Source of the DNA: Triticum aestivum
Taxonomy: Eukaryota > Streptophyta > Magnoliopsida > Poales > Poaceae
Reading direction: 5' to 3'
Length of the DNA: 64,000 nucleotides
Assembly (NCBI RefSeq): GCF_018294505.1
Contig: NC_057797.1
Coordinates: 124,811,116-124,875,115 of the forward strand
The stretch's first letter is position 1; every line of letters begins with the position of its first letter. Made by a program: the position numbers and the translations under genes. The notes under the pieces were generated by a model that saw nothing but the letters and a program-made list of their open reading frames with translations, was not told the DNA's origin and did not search any database. Below, piece after piece: positions 43,515 through 55,904 of the stretch.

Positions 43515-45163
43515 TAAGGATTTTTTTAAAAAAACTATGATGATTTTTATAGCAAATTCGGAAACTATACACCCTAATGGAGAAAAATCAAAAGTATCAC
43601 CCCGTTGGCCTCTTGTAGGCCGAAAAGGGACTTTTCGGCCTCCTGTTGGCTGAAAAGGGACTTTTCGGCCAACGGTTGGCCAAAGAGTCCCTCTTCGGCC
43701 AACACCTGCTCTACTTTTTAGAAAATTCATATCAAATAGGATTTTTAGTATTTTAATTTGATACTTTCTGCATTAGATTAGAAATTTTATGAAGTTTCTG
43801 TAGATATCAAGTTTGACTAGATATGAAAGTTTGAATTTGAATTTTCATGAATTTTCTCAAATCACTAGATTGCCTATAATTTGAGCTAGGAGTATTCTTT
43901 TTAGATGATTCTTTTTGCTACTGGTTCTTTGTGACTTTGTTTATCAGTAGTAATTAATTGGTGAATTTTAGGATTATTTAAAATTAGGTTTTTACGTCAT
44001 TCTCTCCCTCCATTTTCTTTCCCGCCATTCTCTCCCGCCATCTTCTTTCCCGCCATCTTCTTTCTCGCCATCTTCACTTCTCAACTTATAAAATGAGCCT
44101 CATGGTGTCCACGATCGTAGATAACATCGTCTGACACGGTCTGTGTCTCCTGCGTCGGTGCTGGTGGTGGAGTGTGAAACACTGTCTGAGAGAAGGCATA
44201 AGTGTTTGCAGCTTTGTCATCATCATCGGAGAGTGTTTCACACTTATGACTTCTCTCACACAGTGTTTCACACTCCACATGAAGGCATCATCGTCATCCT
44301 CCGTCGATGCAGCACTCCTTAGTGTGGCGGGAGAGAATGGCGGGAAATAAAATGGCAGCAAAGAAAATGGAGGGAAAAAGATTGCGGGAAAGTATTTTTT
44401 TTCATGTATAAAACGGCAATGGTTGTACAGGATTTACAAGGCACTTTTAAATATAAACTCCTATGAAGCTCAAAACAAGTTTTCTAGTAGGATAAAAGAA
44501 ATAAAATACAAAAAAATACTAAAAATAAAATAGCTACTGATAACTAAACCGAAACAAAAAGAATATGTCAAAAAACTAAAGAAAAAAATTAAAGCAATTA
44601 AAATTAAAAGAAATAGCATAAAACCTAACAAACACTAAAACAGAACTGTTTTCATAAAAACCTAATTTTAAATAATTATAAAATTCGCCAATTAATTACT
44701 ACTGATAAACAAATTCACAAAGAACCAGTAGCAAAAAGAATCATCTTAAAAATACTCCTAACTCAAATTATAGGCAATCTAGTTATTTGAGCAAATTCAT
44801 GAAAAAATTAAATTCCAACTTTCAAATCTAGTCAAACTTGATATCTACAGAAACTTCATAAAATTTCTAATCTAATGCAAAAAGAATCAAATTAAAATAC
44901 TAAAAATCCTATTTGATATGAATTTTTTTAAACAGTGGAGCAGGTGTTGGCCGAAGAGGGACTCTTTGGCCAACTGTTGGCCGAAAATTACTTTTTGGCC
45001 AACGGTTGGCCGAGAAGTCCCTCTTCGGCCAACAGGAGGCCGAAATGTCCCTTTTTGGCCAACAGGAGGCCGACGGGGTGATACTTTTGATTTTTCTCCA
45101 TTAGGGTGTATAGTTTCCGAATTTGCTATAAAAATCATCATAGTTTTAAAAAAAATCTTAGTT
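43515..45163. repeat. Long imperfect inverted repeat inside the Helitron
   Basis: Outer arms 43515-43997 and 44655-45163 are reverse complements for about 480-510 bp (for example TAGTAATTAATTGG / complement, TTGGCCGAAGAGGGAC motifs, CCCTAATGGAGAAAAATCAA / complement). Inner arms also pair: CTTTCCCGCCATTCTC (about 44020) with its complement near 44330, and GGAGTGTGAAACACTGT (44169) with its complement near 44260. The right side has an extra A-rich ~250 bp (44400-44650). Any RNA across it would fold into a hairpin more than 1 kb long. Confidence 0.75.
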
Positions 45164-47842
45164 AAGCAACATCAACATGAGCATTCTGTTGGTTGTCATC
45201 ATTATCCCTGGTCAATCTTCTTCCGCTTGGTGCAAAGCCTGTGTCTGGTAGGAGCCTATCACTAGGCTGGTTAGCTAATCGTCTTCTCGCCAAAAAAGAA
45301 AATGTCTTCAACCTGTTCCGCAAAATACACGCACATTATCCAGGATAAAACACAAGGACACAATTTCCTTGCCATAAAGTTATGACCATCTTGGTTAAAT
45401 CAAGCTAGCATGTATGTGCGTGGCTCTACGTACGACCGGAAGAAATCGACTCATTCAACGAATGTGAGCATGCTCCCAATGGAACGATAGAGGTTGCACT
45501 AATGAATGATGTTTTTTGCATGCTATCTGCATGGCAGTATGATTACATTAGAATTTTTTATGTTTATTGTTTTCAGTGTTAGAATAATGGATACTTGGCC
45601 AACCAGAGGTTTGTATTATTGCACCAGTATTTTGACAATTGGGAGAAAACAGATTATGCTTGCATTACTTATTGTAGTGCACAAACGTATATATCTTTTC
45701 TAAATAGTTTGAATTATTTGCTTCTAGCTATGTACGTAAAACACACGGCTCGCTTGGAACTGCTTCACAAGGATGTGCATTGTCTAATTATCACTTCATT
45801 AGGAGATGGTTCTAAACTCAATTATGTGTTGATATGTTTTTTGTCAGTACCATTATTAATTTCTGAACTGGGACATGGGGAATTTACTTTTGTTTCATGG
45901 CAGTAGTACACACACCTAATTCTGTAAACACTAAACATCACTAGGTCCCTTCCTTTGATCTTGCATCACCTGAATCATATTAAAATCTTATGTCTTTCTT
46001 AATTTCATGGGAAATAACATAATGTACATGATACGCATGTGAATCAAACTGGCTAAATCACATGAACCAATTATTTTAAAGTGGGTTTGGAAATAGCCAG
46101 TTTGAGATAGTACGCAGGAACACATTGTTGTTGCAGCCTCCTATTCTGTGTATGAAGCTCGATGTAGCACTCTAATATTTTGACAATACTATTCTCAACC
46201 TACTTTCACTCATGGGTTCCTTAGTAAGCTCTTTTTGACCGAACATAGATATTCAAAAATTACACTGGCCCTATTTCGTTCGTTTTCTTGCATGTGGGCG
46301 AGGAGCTGCTAAGCTGATACGTGTCAGTAATTTTTTTCCCAATAGCATGCAATTTTCCTATGCCCGGTATCATGGTGTATGGCTACTGATTGTGAGATTT
46401 CTATATATATCTCTTATCTCTTCCCTCGATGGAACCTTTCCAACAACAAAAGTAGTATTTTTCTGGCAAATTCTAAAGCACTATTATGATGTTGCTCTTA
46501 GATTGCAAACGTACAATTCCCAACAACTGAAACTTTTATACTGTTTTTCTTTCATCCTCGAATGATTTATTATAGTTTCATCAGAATCCATTAGTTTATA
46601 TGTCTAGAGGGTTCGTCAATCCTGTAAATCATTTTGTTTCCTACTTCTAACCGGCTCCAGAGTGTCTTATTTTGTTTATTTAGCCAAAGTTCAACACTGC
46701 TGCTGGATCCTTGATCGTCATGGTTTGTTTTTATCAAGTGTTCATAAGTTATTCTTTTTGTAACTCTACATTTTGATCAAGGAACCTATATCTTCTGCTC
46801 TTTGGCATAATATTTCACAATCAAATTTCTTAGTCATTAGTCAGCATGGATTTCTAGAACTAACCATTCTTTTTGAGATGCCTAAGTATATTATATATAT
46901 TTTGGAATATAACCATATATAAGGTTATGAATTCAATGTATTCTCGGGAGAAGTTGGACGAAATGCTAATTAGTTACCAGGCGGTGAAAACATATCATCA
47001 TTTGAATATTACAAGACGTTGAGTACATAGGTGGAATAAACAATGTTTTACTTAGATTTTTTATATTTAAAACATAGATGTTCACAAAGGATTTTAACTT
47101 ATGAGATTATGAAACTGATTTTAATGAAAATTTATTGTTATTTTGTGTTATCACTCGATGATTTTGAGAACTTCCGATATATTAATATTCAAAGTTAGAG
47201 GATTTTACAAGCATGTTTTATATGTGCCATCCCTTTACTACAAGAAGTCCAACATAAATTTCTATTCTTCTGTGGTTTGAGTCTTAATATTGCATTACCA
47301 TGTACCATTCAAGATATATTACCATATGTGACAAAGAGCGCAGACTAGCCACAAAGCTTGGATACGGTTTCCGGTCGGAGATCCATGGATCACATATGCT
47401 CTGTATGCCCATGGTCGTTCGTCTCTGTAAGCGCCCTTCCTTCTAAATGCCCAAACATCCATCCGATGCATGATTTTCAATGGCATAGAACATGAGAGGG
47501 CACCCACACAACCTTGATTTGACACAACATATATATAGGCAAATTGAAATTAAATTGCTCCATTGTCCTAAATTTCCACAGAGGATTGCATCTTGAAGTG
47601 CTGAGCTTTGAGCAATATAATGTGATACCATATTATTAGAAAAAATATTAATTTTGTGGCCTTAGATTATGATTTCATTTAACTGATATCCATTACTTCT
47701 TTGGTAAATCTCCATGTTTTTAAACGTATATGCTTGGCGAACGTCTCAATTATAGTGTTTCGTATTAGAAAACATATTTGTTCATAACATAGATTGAAAA
47801 AAAAGATAACTAGCCCGTGCATTCGCACGGGTTGACGACTAG
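45164..47842. other. 3' part of the Helitron
   Basis: AT-rich, without a gene I can support. At 45165-45300 a minus-strand frame stays open (including RRRLANQPSDRLLPDTGFAP) and could be a captured exon, but there is no family match I can name. Confidence 0.4.
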
Positions 47843-47934
47843 TAACAATTTAGTTCTTCAGAACAAATTGATGCATGATACAGACAAACTGAACTTTGAT
47901 GTTAGACAACCACATGATAGGAGGATGTAATATG

Positions 47935-49686
47935 TGAAGGAAATATGCCCTAGAGGCAATAATAAAGTTGTTATCTATATTTCCTTATATCATGCTAAAT
48001 GTTTATTATTCATGCTAGAATTGTATTAACTAGAAACTTAGTACATGTGTGAATACATAGACAAATAGAATGTCACTAGTATGCCTCTACTTGACTAGCT
48101 CGTTGAATCAATGATGGTTATGTTTCCTAACCATAGACATGAGTTGTCATTTGATTAACGGGATCACATCATTAGAGAATGATGTGATTAACTTGAACCA
48201 TCCGTTAGCTTAGCACGATGATCATTTAGTTTGTTGCTAGAAGTTTCTCCATAACTTATACATGTTCCTATGACTATGAGATCATGCAACTCCCGAATAC
48301 CGAAGGAACACTTAGTGTGCTATCAAACGTCACAACGTAACTGGGTGACTATAAAGATGCTCTACAGGTGTCTCCGATGGTGTTTGTTGAGTTGGCATAG
48401 ATCGAGATTAGGATTTCTCACTCCGAGTATCGGAGAGGTATCTCTGGGCCCTCTCGGTAATGCACATCACTATAAGCCTTGCAAGCAATGTGACTAATGA
48501 GTTAGTTACATGATGATGCATTACGAAACGAGTAAAGAGACTTGCCGATAATGAGATTGAACTAGGTATTGAGATACCGACGATCGAATCTCGGGCAAGT
48601 AACATACTGATGACAAAGGGAACAACGTATATCGTTATGCGGTTTGACCGATGAAGATCTTCGTAGAATATGTGGGAACCAATATGAACATCTAGGTTCC
48701 GCTATTGGTTATTGACCGGAGACGTGTCTCGGTCATGTATACATAGTTATCGAACCTGTAGGGTCCGCACGCTTAACGTTCGGTGACGATCGGTATTATG
48801 AGTTTATGTGTTTTGATGTATCGAAGGTGGTTTGGAGTGCGGGATATGATCACAGACATGATGAGGAGTCTCTAATTGGTCGAGACATAAAGATTGATAT
48901 ATTGGATGACTATATTCAGACACTAGATGAGTTCCGGGGGTCACCGGATAATTATCGGAGTGCCGGGGGGTTATCGGAACCCCCGGGGGAACTAATGGGC
49001 CACATGGGCCTTAGTGGAGAGAGAGAAGGGTCGGCCAAGGCAGGGCCGCGCGCCCCTCCCCCTCTAGTTCGAATTGGACTAGCTAGGTAAGGGGGGCCCT
49101 TTCCTTCTCCCTTCTCCCTCTCCTTCCTTCCCCCTTCGCCCTCCTAGTTGGACTAGGAAAGGGGGAGTCCTACTCCTACCAGGAGGAGGACTCCTCCCCT
49201 CCTTGGCGCACCCCAAGGGCCGGTCGGCCTCCCCCCTTGCTCCTTTACATACGGGGGCAGGGGGTCACCCTAGAACACACAAGTTGATCATTGATCCCTT
49301 AGCCGTGTGCGGTGCCCCCCTCCACCATAATCCACCTCGGTCATATCATCGTAGTGCTTAGGCGAAGCCCTGCGCCGGTAGCTTCATCATCACCGTCATC
49401 ACACCGTCGTGCTTACGAAGCTCTCCCTCGACATTCAGCTGGATCGAGAGTTCGTGGGACGTCACCGAGCCGAACATGTGCAGATCACGGAGGTGCCGTA
49501 CTTTCGGTACTAGGATCAGTCGGATCATGAAGACGTACGACTACATCAACCGCGTTTTCATAACGCTTCCGCTTACGGTCTACGAGGGTACATGGATAAC
49601 ACTCTTCCCCTCTTGTTGCTATGCATCGCCATGATAGATCTTGCGTGTGCGTAGGATTTTTTTTGAAATTACTGCATTCCCCAACA
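47935..49686 (+). repeat. Left LTR of Angela copy 2
   Basis: 1752 bp, TGAAGGAAATATGCCC to CCCCAACA. The TATA present in copy 1 is lost here (TTTACATACGGG at about 49243-49254). Confidence 0.87.
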
Positions 49687-50919
49687 ATGTCATCCGAGCC
49701 AGGTCTATGCGTAGATGTTATATGCACGAGTAGAACACAAAGGAGTTGTGGGCGTGGGTATATACATATTGCTTGCCATCACTAGTTGATTCTTGATTCG
49801 GCGGTATTATTGGATGAAGTGGCCTAGACCGACATTACGCGTACGCTTACGCGAGACTAGTTCTACCGACGTGCTTCGCACATAGGTGGCTGGTGGGTAT
49901 CAGTTTCTCCAACTTTAGTTGGATCAGATTCAATTGACAGGGTTCTTTCTGAAGATCAAAAAACAATCACTATACCGCATTGTGGTTTTTGATGCGTAGG
50001 TAAGAACGGTTCTTGCTCAGCCCATAGCAGCCACATAAAACTTGTAACTACAAAGTAGAGGACGTCTAACTTGTTTTTGCAGGGCATGTTGTGATGTGAT
50101 ATGGTCAAGACATGATGCTAAATTTTATTGTATGAGATGATCATGTTTTGTAACACAGTTATCGGCAACTTGCAGGAGCCATATGGTTGTCGCTTTATTG
50201 TATGAAATGCAATCGCCATGTAATTGCTTTACTTTATCACTAAATGGTAGCGATAGTCGTTGAAGCAATAGTTGGCTAGATGACAACGATGCTTCGATGG
50301 AGATCAAGGTGTCAAGCCGGTGACGATGGTGATCATCATGGTGCTTTGGAGATGGAGATCAAAGGAACAAGATGATGATGGCCATATCATATCACTTATA
50401 TTGATTGCATGTGATGTTTATCCTTTATGCATCTTATTTTGCTTAGTTCGGCGGTAGCATTATAAGATGATTTCTCACTAAATTTCAAGGTATAAGTGTT
50501 CTCCCTAAGTATGCACCGTTGCTACAGTTCATCGTGCCGAGACACCACGTGATGATCGGGTGTGATAAGCTCTATGTTAACATACAACTGGTGCAAGCCA
50601 GTTTTGCACACGCAGAATACTCGAGTTAAACTTGACGAGCCTAGCCTATGCAGATATGGCCTTGGAACACTGAGACCGAAAGGTCGAGCATGAACCATAT
50701 AGTAGATATGATCAACATAGTGATGTTCACCATTGAAAACTAATCCATCTCACGTGATGATCGGACATGGTTTAGTTGATATGGATCGCGTGATCACTTA
50801 GAAGATTAGAGAGATGTCTATCTAAGTGGGAGTTCTTAAGTAATTTGATTAATTGAACTTTAATTTATCATGAACTTAGTACCTGATAGAATTTTGCATG
50901 TCTATGTTGTTGTAGATAG
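49687..50919 (+). other. PBS and untranslated leader of Angela copy 2
   Basis: The degenerate PBS TGTCATCCGAGC (49688-49699) has three mismatches to the initiator-tRNA-Met site. The leader is non-coding and colinear with copy 1. Confidence 0.7.
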
Positions 50920-51780
50920 ATGGCCCGTACTGTTGTTCCATTGAATTTTAATGCGTTCCTAGAGAAAGCTAAGTTGAAAGATGATGGTAGCAACTACACA
51001 GACTGGGTCCATAACTTGAGGATTATCCTCATTGCTGCACAGAAGAATTACGTCCTGGAAGCATCGCTAGGTGACAAACCCGCTGCAGGAGCAACGCCAG
51101 ATGTTATGAACACCTGGCGTAGCAAAGCTGATGACTACTCGATAGTTCAGTGTGCCATGCTTTACGGCTTAGAACCGGGACTTCAATGACGTTTTAAACG
51201 TCACGGAGCATATGAGATGTTCCAGGAGTTGAAGTTAATATTTCAAGCAAATGCCCTGATTGAGAGATATGAAGTCCCCAATAAGTTCTACAGCTGCAGA
51301 ATAGAGGAGAATAGTTCTATTAGTGAACATATACTCAGAATGTCTGGGTACCACATCCAGTTGACTCAGCTGGGAGTTAATCTTCCTAATGATAGTGTCA
51401 TTGACAGAGTTCTTCAATCACTGCCACCAAGCTACAAGAGCTTCGTGATGAACTATAATATGCAAGGGATGGATAAGACTATTCCCGAGCTCTTTGCAAT
51501 GCTAAAGGCTGCAAAGGTGGAAATCAAGAAGGAGCATCAACTGTTGATGGTCAACAAGACCACCGGTTTCAAGAAAAGGGTAAAGGGAAGAAGGGGAACT
51601 TCAAAAAGAACAACAAGCCAGTTGCTGCTCAAGTGAAGAAACCCAAGTCTGGACCTAAGCCTGAGACTGAGTGCTTCTACTGCAAAGGGACTGGTCACTG
51701 GAAGCGAAGCTACCCCAAGTATTTGGCAGAAGAAGGATGGCAAAGTGAAAGGTATATTTGATATACATGTTATTGATGTG
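50920..51780 (+). pseudogene. gag: Gag of Angela copy 2 (decayed)
   Basis: ATG 50920 (MARTVVPLNFNAFLEKAKLK) follows the leader. The frame is open except TGA 51187-51189 until a one-base loss near 51575, after which the frame shifts, and again near 51730. Core IDRVLQSLPPSYKSFVMNYN is intact. The zinc knuckle CFYCKGTGHWKRSYPKY has Tyr in place of the last Cys; copy 1 has Phe there. Confidence 0.8.
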
Positions 51781-51789
51781 TACCTTACT

Positions 51790-53523
51790 AATGCTCGCAG
51801 TAGCGCCTGGGTATTTGATACTGGTTCTGTTGCTAATATTTGCAACGCGAAACAGGGGCTATAGATCAAGCGAAGATTGGCTAAGGACGAGGTGACGATG
51901 CGTGTGGGAAATGGTTCCAAAGTCGATGTAATCGTCGTCGGCAGGCTACCTCTACATCTACCATCGGGATTAGTTTTAGACCTAAATAATTGTTATTTGG
52001 TGCCAGCATTGAGCATGAACATTATATCTGGATCTTGTTTGATGCGAGACGGTTATTCATTTAAATCAGAGAATAATGGTTGTTCTATTTATATGAGTAA
52101 TATCTTTTATGGTCATGCACCCTTGATGAGTGGTCTATTTTTACTAAATCTTGATAGTAGTGATACATATGTTCATAGTATTGAAACCACAAGATGTAGA
52201 GTTGATAATGATAGTGCAACTTATTTGTGGCACTGCCGTTTGGGTCATATTGGTGTAAAGCGCATGAATAAACTCCATTCTGATGGACTTCTGGAATCAC
52301 TTGATTATGAATCACTTAGTACTGACGAACCATGCCTCAGCAAGATGACTAAAACTCCGTTCTCCGGAACAATGGAGCGAGCAACAGAGTTATTGGAAAT
52401 CATACATACTGATGTATGTGGTCCAATGAACATTGAGGCTCACGGCAAATATCGTTATTTTCTCACCTTCACAGATGATTTGAGTAGATATGGGTATATC
52501 TACTTAATGAAACATAAGTCTGAAACATTTGAAAAGTTTAAATAATTTCAGAGTGAAGTGGAAAATCATTGTAACAAGAAAATAAAGTTTCTACGATCTG
52601 ATCGTGGAGGAGAATATTTGAGTTACGAGTTTGGTCTTCATTTGAAACAATGCGGAATAGTTTCGCAACTCACGCCACCCGGAACAGCACAGCGTAATGG
52701 TGTGTCCGAACGTCGTAATCGTACTTTACTAGATATGGTGCGATCTATGATGTCTCTTACTGATTTACCTCTATCATTTTGGGGTTATGCTTTAGAGACG
52801 GCTGCATTCATGTTAAATAGGGCACCATCTAAATCTGTTGAGACGACACCTTATGAACTGTGGTTTGGCAATAAACCCAAGTTGTCGTTTCTTAAAGTTT
52901 GGGGCTGCGATGCTTATGTGAAGAAACTTCAACCTGATAAGCTCGAACCCAAATCGGAGAAGTGTGTCTTCATAGGATACCCAAAGGAGACTGTTGGGTA
53001 CACCTTCTATCACAGATCCGAAGGCAAGATATTCGTTGCTAAGAATGAATCCTTTCTAGAGAAGGAGTTTCTCTCGAAAGAAGTGAGTGGGAGGAAAGTA
53101 GGACTTGATAAGGTAATTGTACCTTCTCCCAAATTGGAAAGTAGTTCAACACAGAAATCAGGTCCAGTGATTCCTACACCAATTAGTGAGGAAGCTAATG
53201 ATAATGATCATGAAACTTCTGATCAAGTTACTACTGAACCTCGTAGGTCAACCAGAGTAAGATCCGCACCAGAGTGGTACGGTAATCCTGTTCTGGAGGT
53301 CATGTTACTTGACCATGATGAACCTACGAACTATGAGGAAGCGATGATGATCCCAAATTCCGCAAAATGGCTTGAGGCCATGAAATCTGAGATGGGATCC
53401 ATGTATGAGAACAAAGTGTGGACTTTGGTTGACTTGCACGATGATCGGCAGGCCATAGAGAATAAACGGATCTTCAAGAAGAAGACTAACACTGATGGTA
53501 ATGTTACTGTCTACAAAGCTTGA
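51790..53523 (+). pseudogene. pol: Protease and integrase of Angela copy 2 (decayed)
   Basis: Protease DTGS motif at about 51818, stop TAG at 51862. From 51877: GAG-pre-integrase (HCRLGHIGVKRM, then DEPCLSKMTK), integrase core D (HTDVCGPM), D (SDRGGEYLSY), E (SERRNRTLLDM). One TAA (52543-52545) separates the parts; they are otherwise in one frame. The integrase C-terminus and the start of RT (MKSEMGSMYENKVWTLVDL) follow to TGA 53521-53523. One codon is lost in CLSKM relative to copy 1. Confidence 0.82.
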
Positions 53524-54880
53524 CTTGTTGCAAAAGGTTTTTGACAAGTTCAAGGAGCTGACTACGATGAGACCTTCTCACCCGTAGCGATGCTTAAGTC
53601 CGTCCGAATCATGTTAGCAATTGCCGCATTTTATGATTATGAAATTTGGCAAATGGATGTCAAAACTGCATTCCTTAATGGATATCTTAAAGAAGAGTTG
53701 TATATGATGCAACCAGAAGGTTTTGTCGATCCAAAAGGTACTAACAAAGTGTGCAAGCTCCAGCGATCCATTTATGGACTAGTGCAAGCCTCTCAGAGTT
53801 GGAATATACGCTTTGATAGTGTGATCAAAGCATACGGTTTTATACAGACTTTTGGAGAAGCTTATATTTACAAGAAAGTGAGTGGGACTTCTATAGCATT
53901 TCTGATATTATATGTAGATGACATATTGTTAGTCAGAAATGATACTGAATTTCTGAATAGCATAAAAGGATACTTGAATAAGAATTTTTGAATGAAAGAC
54001 CTCGGTGAAGCTGCTTATATATCGGGCATCAAGATCTATAGAGATGGATCAAGATGCCTAACTGGACTTTCACGAAGCACATACCTTGATAAAGTTTTGA
54101 AGAAGTTCAAAATGGATCACGCAAAGAAAGGGTTCTTGCCTATGTTACAAGGTGTGAAGTTGAGTCAGACTCAATGCCCGACCACTCTAGAAGATAGAGA
54201 GAAAATGAAAGTCATTCCCTATGCTTCAGCCATAGGTTCTATCATGTATGCAATGCTGTGTACCAGACCTGATGTGTGCCTTGCTATTAATTTAGCAGGG
54301 AGGTGCCAAAGTAATCCAGGAGTGGATCACTGGACATCGGTCAAGAACATCCTGAAATACCTGAAAAGGACTAAGGATATGTTTCTCATTTATGGAGGTG
54401 ACAAAGAGCTCGTTGTAAATGGTTACGTCGATGCAAGCTTTGACACTGATCCGGATGACTCTAAGTCACAATCCGGATATGTATTTTTATTAGATGGTGG
54501 AGGTTTCAGTTGGTGCAGTTCCAAGAAGAGCGTCGTGGCGGGATCTACATGTGAAGAGGAGTACATAGCTGCTTCGGAAGCAACAAATGAAGGAGTTCAT
54601 ATCCGATCTAGGTGTCATACCTAGTGTATCGGGTCCAATGAAAATCTTTTGTGACAATACTGGTGCAATTGCCTTGGCAAAGGAATCCATATTTCACAAG
54701 ACAACCAAGCACATCAAGAGATGCTTCAATTCCATCCGCGATCAAGTCAAGGAGGGAGACATAGAAATTTTCAAGATACATATGGATCTGAATGTTGCAG
54801 ACCCATTGACTAAGCCTCTCTCACGAGCAAAACATGATCAGCACCAAGACTCCATGGGTTTTAGAATCATTACAATGTAA
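53524..54880 (+). pseudogene. pol: Reverse transcriptase and RNase H of Angela copy 2 (decayed)
   Basis: RT RVT_2: DYDETFSPVAMLKSVRIMLA, QMDVKTAFLNGYLKEELYM, catalytic YVDD at about 53908-53919 in ILYVDDILLV. Stops are only TGA 53548-53550 and TGA 53989-53991. RNase H: GYVDASFDTDPDDSKSQSGY, TCEEEYIAASEA; the frame breaks at about 54585 in the same place as in copy 1, then MKEFISDLGVIPSVSGPMK and CDNTGAIALAKES run to TAA 54878-54880. Except for these lesions the enzyme is complete. Confidence 0.83.
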
Positions 54881-54913
54881 TATAGATAATTGACTCTAGT
54901 GCAAGTGGGAGAC

Positions 54914-55904
54914 TGAAGGAACTATGCCCTAGAGGCAGTAATAGAGTTGTTATTTATATTTCCTTATATCATGATAAATGTTTATTATTCATGCTAGAAT
55001 TGTATTTACCGGGAACTTAGTACATGTGTGAATACATAGACAAACAAAATGTCACTAGTATGCCTCTACTTGACTAGCTCGTTGAATCAATGATGGTTAT
55101 GTTTCCTAACCATATACATGAGTTGTCATTTGATTAGAGGGATCACATCATTAGAGAATGATGTGATTGACTTGACCCATCCATTAGCTTAGCACGATGA
55201 TCATTTAGTTTGTTGCTATTGCTTTCTCCATAACTTATACATGTTCCTATGACTATGAGATCATGCAACTCCCGAATACCGGAGGAACACTTAGTGTTCT
55301 ATCAAACATCACAACGTAACTGGGTGACTATAAATATGTTCTACAGGTGTCTCCGAGGTGTTTGTTGAGTTGTCATAGATCGAGATTAGGATTTTTCACT
55401 CCGAGTATCGGAGAGGTATCTCTGGGCCCTCTCGGTAGTGCACATCACTATAAGCCTTGCAAGCAATGTGACTAATGAGTTAGTTACAGGATAATGCAAA
55501 ACGGAACGAGTAAAGAGACTTGTCGGTAACGAGATTGAACTAGGTATTGAGATACCGACGATCGAATCTCGGGCAATTAACATACCGTGACAAAGGGAAC
55601 AACATATATCATTATGCGGTTTGACGATAAAGATCTTCGTAGAATATGTGGGAACCAATATGAAAATCCAGGTTCCGCTATTGGTTATTGACCGGAGACG
55701 TGTCTCAGTCATGTGTACATAGTTCTCAAACCCATAGGGTCCGCATGCTTAACGTTCGGTGACGATAGGTATTATGAGTTTATGTGTTTTGATGTACCGA
55801 AGGTAGTTTGAAGTCTCGGATATGATCACGGACATGACGAGGAGTCTTGAATTGGTTGAGACATAAATATTGATATATTGGATGACTATATTCGGACATC
55901 GGAA
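54914..55904 (+). repeat. Right LTR of Angela copy 2, truncated
   Basis: Starts TGAAGGAACTATGCCC after PPT AAGTGGGAGAC and follows the left LTR to ATTCGGACATCGGAA, then switches to Sabrina-like protease sequence. Confidence 0.83.

Larger units (their letters stand above)
41960..47842 (+). mobile_element. Helitron (non-autonomous)
   Basis: The 5' end is TCTATACCTATACTAATTCC at 41960 (an alternative TC is at 41956) and the 3' end is CTAG at 47839-47842. It is preceded by a 7-bp-stem hairpin CCCGTGC-ATTC-GCACGGG (47814-47831) and 7 nt of spacer. The insertion is between A (41959) and T (47843), the Helitron target rule. No Rep/helicase domain was found. 43515-45163 holds a long inverted repeat. 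Other contents are AT-rich and unassigned. Confidence 0.7.
38095..47934 (-). mobile_element. CACTA transposon with internal gene, split by a Helitron
   Basis: The left terminus is CACTACAAAAAATACACTTC at 38095; CCT (38092-38094) would be its 3-bp target duplication. A subterminal zone follows, then a minus-strand Transposase_24-type gene (39671-41931). A Helitron (41960-47842) splits the rest; about 92 bp (47843-47934) of CACTA-like flank remain before Angela copy 2. The other terminus is not in the window. The TNP2 transposase gene is not seen, so this copy is not autonomous. Confidence 0.7.
47935..55904 (+). mobile_element. Angela/BARE-type Copia element, copy 2, 3'-truncated
   Basis: Left LTR 47935-49686, interior 49687-54913 (5227 bp), right LTR 54914-55904 (truncated). 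ATATG (47930-47934) would be its target duplication. Domain order as in copy 1 with fewer lesions. It joins a Sabrina-like fragment at 55904 with no LTR end. Confidence 0.87.
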
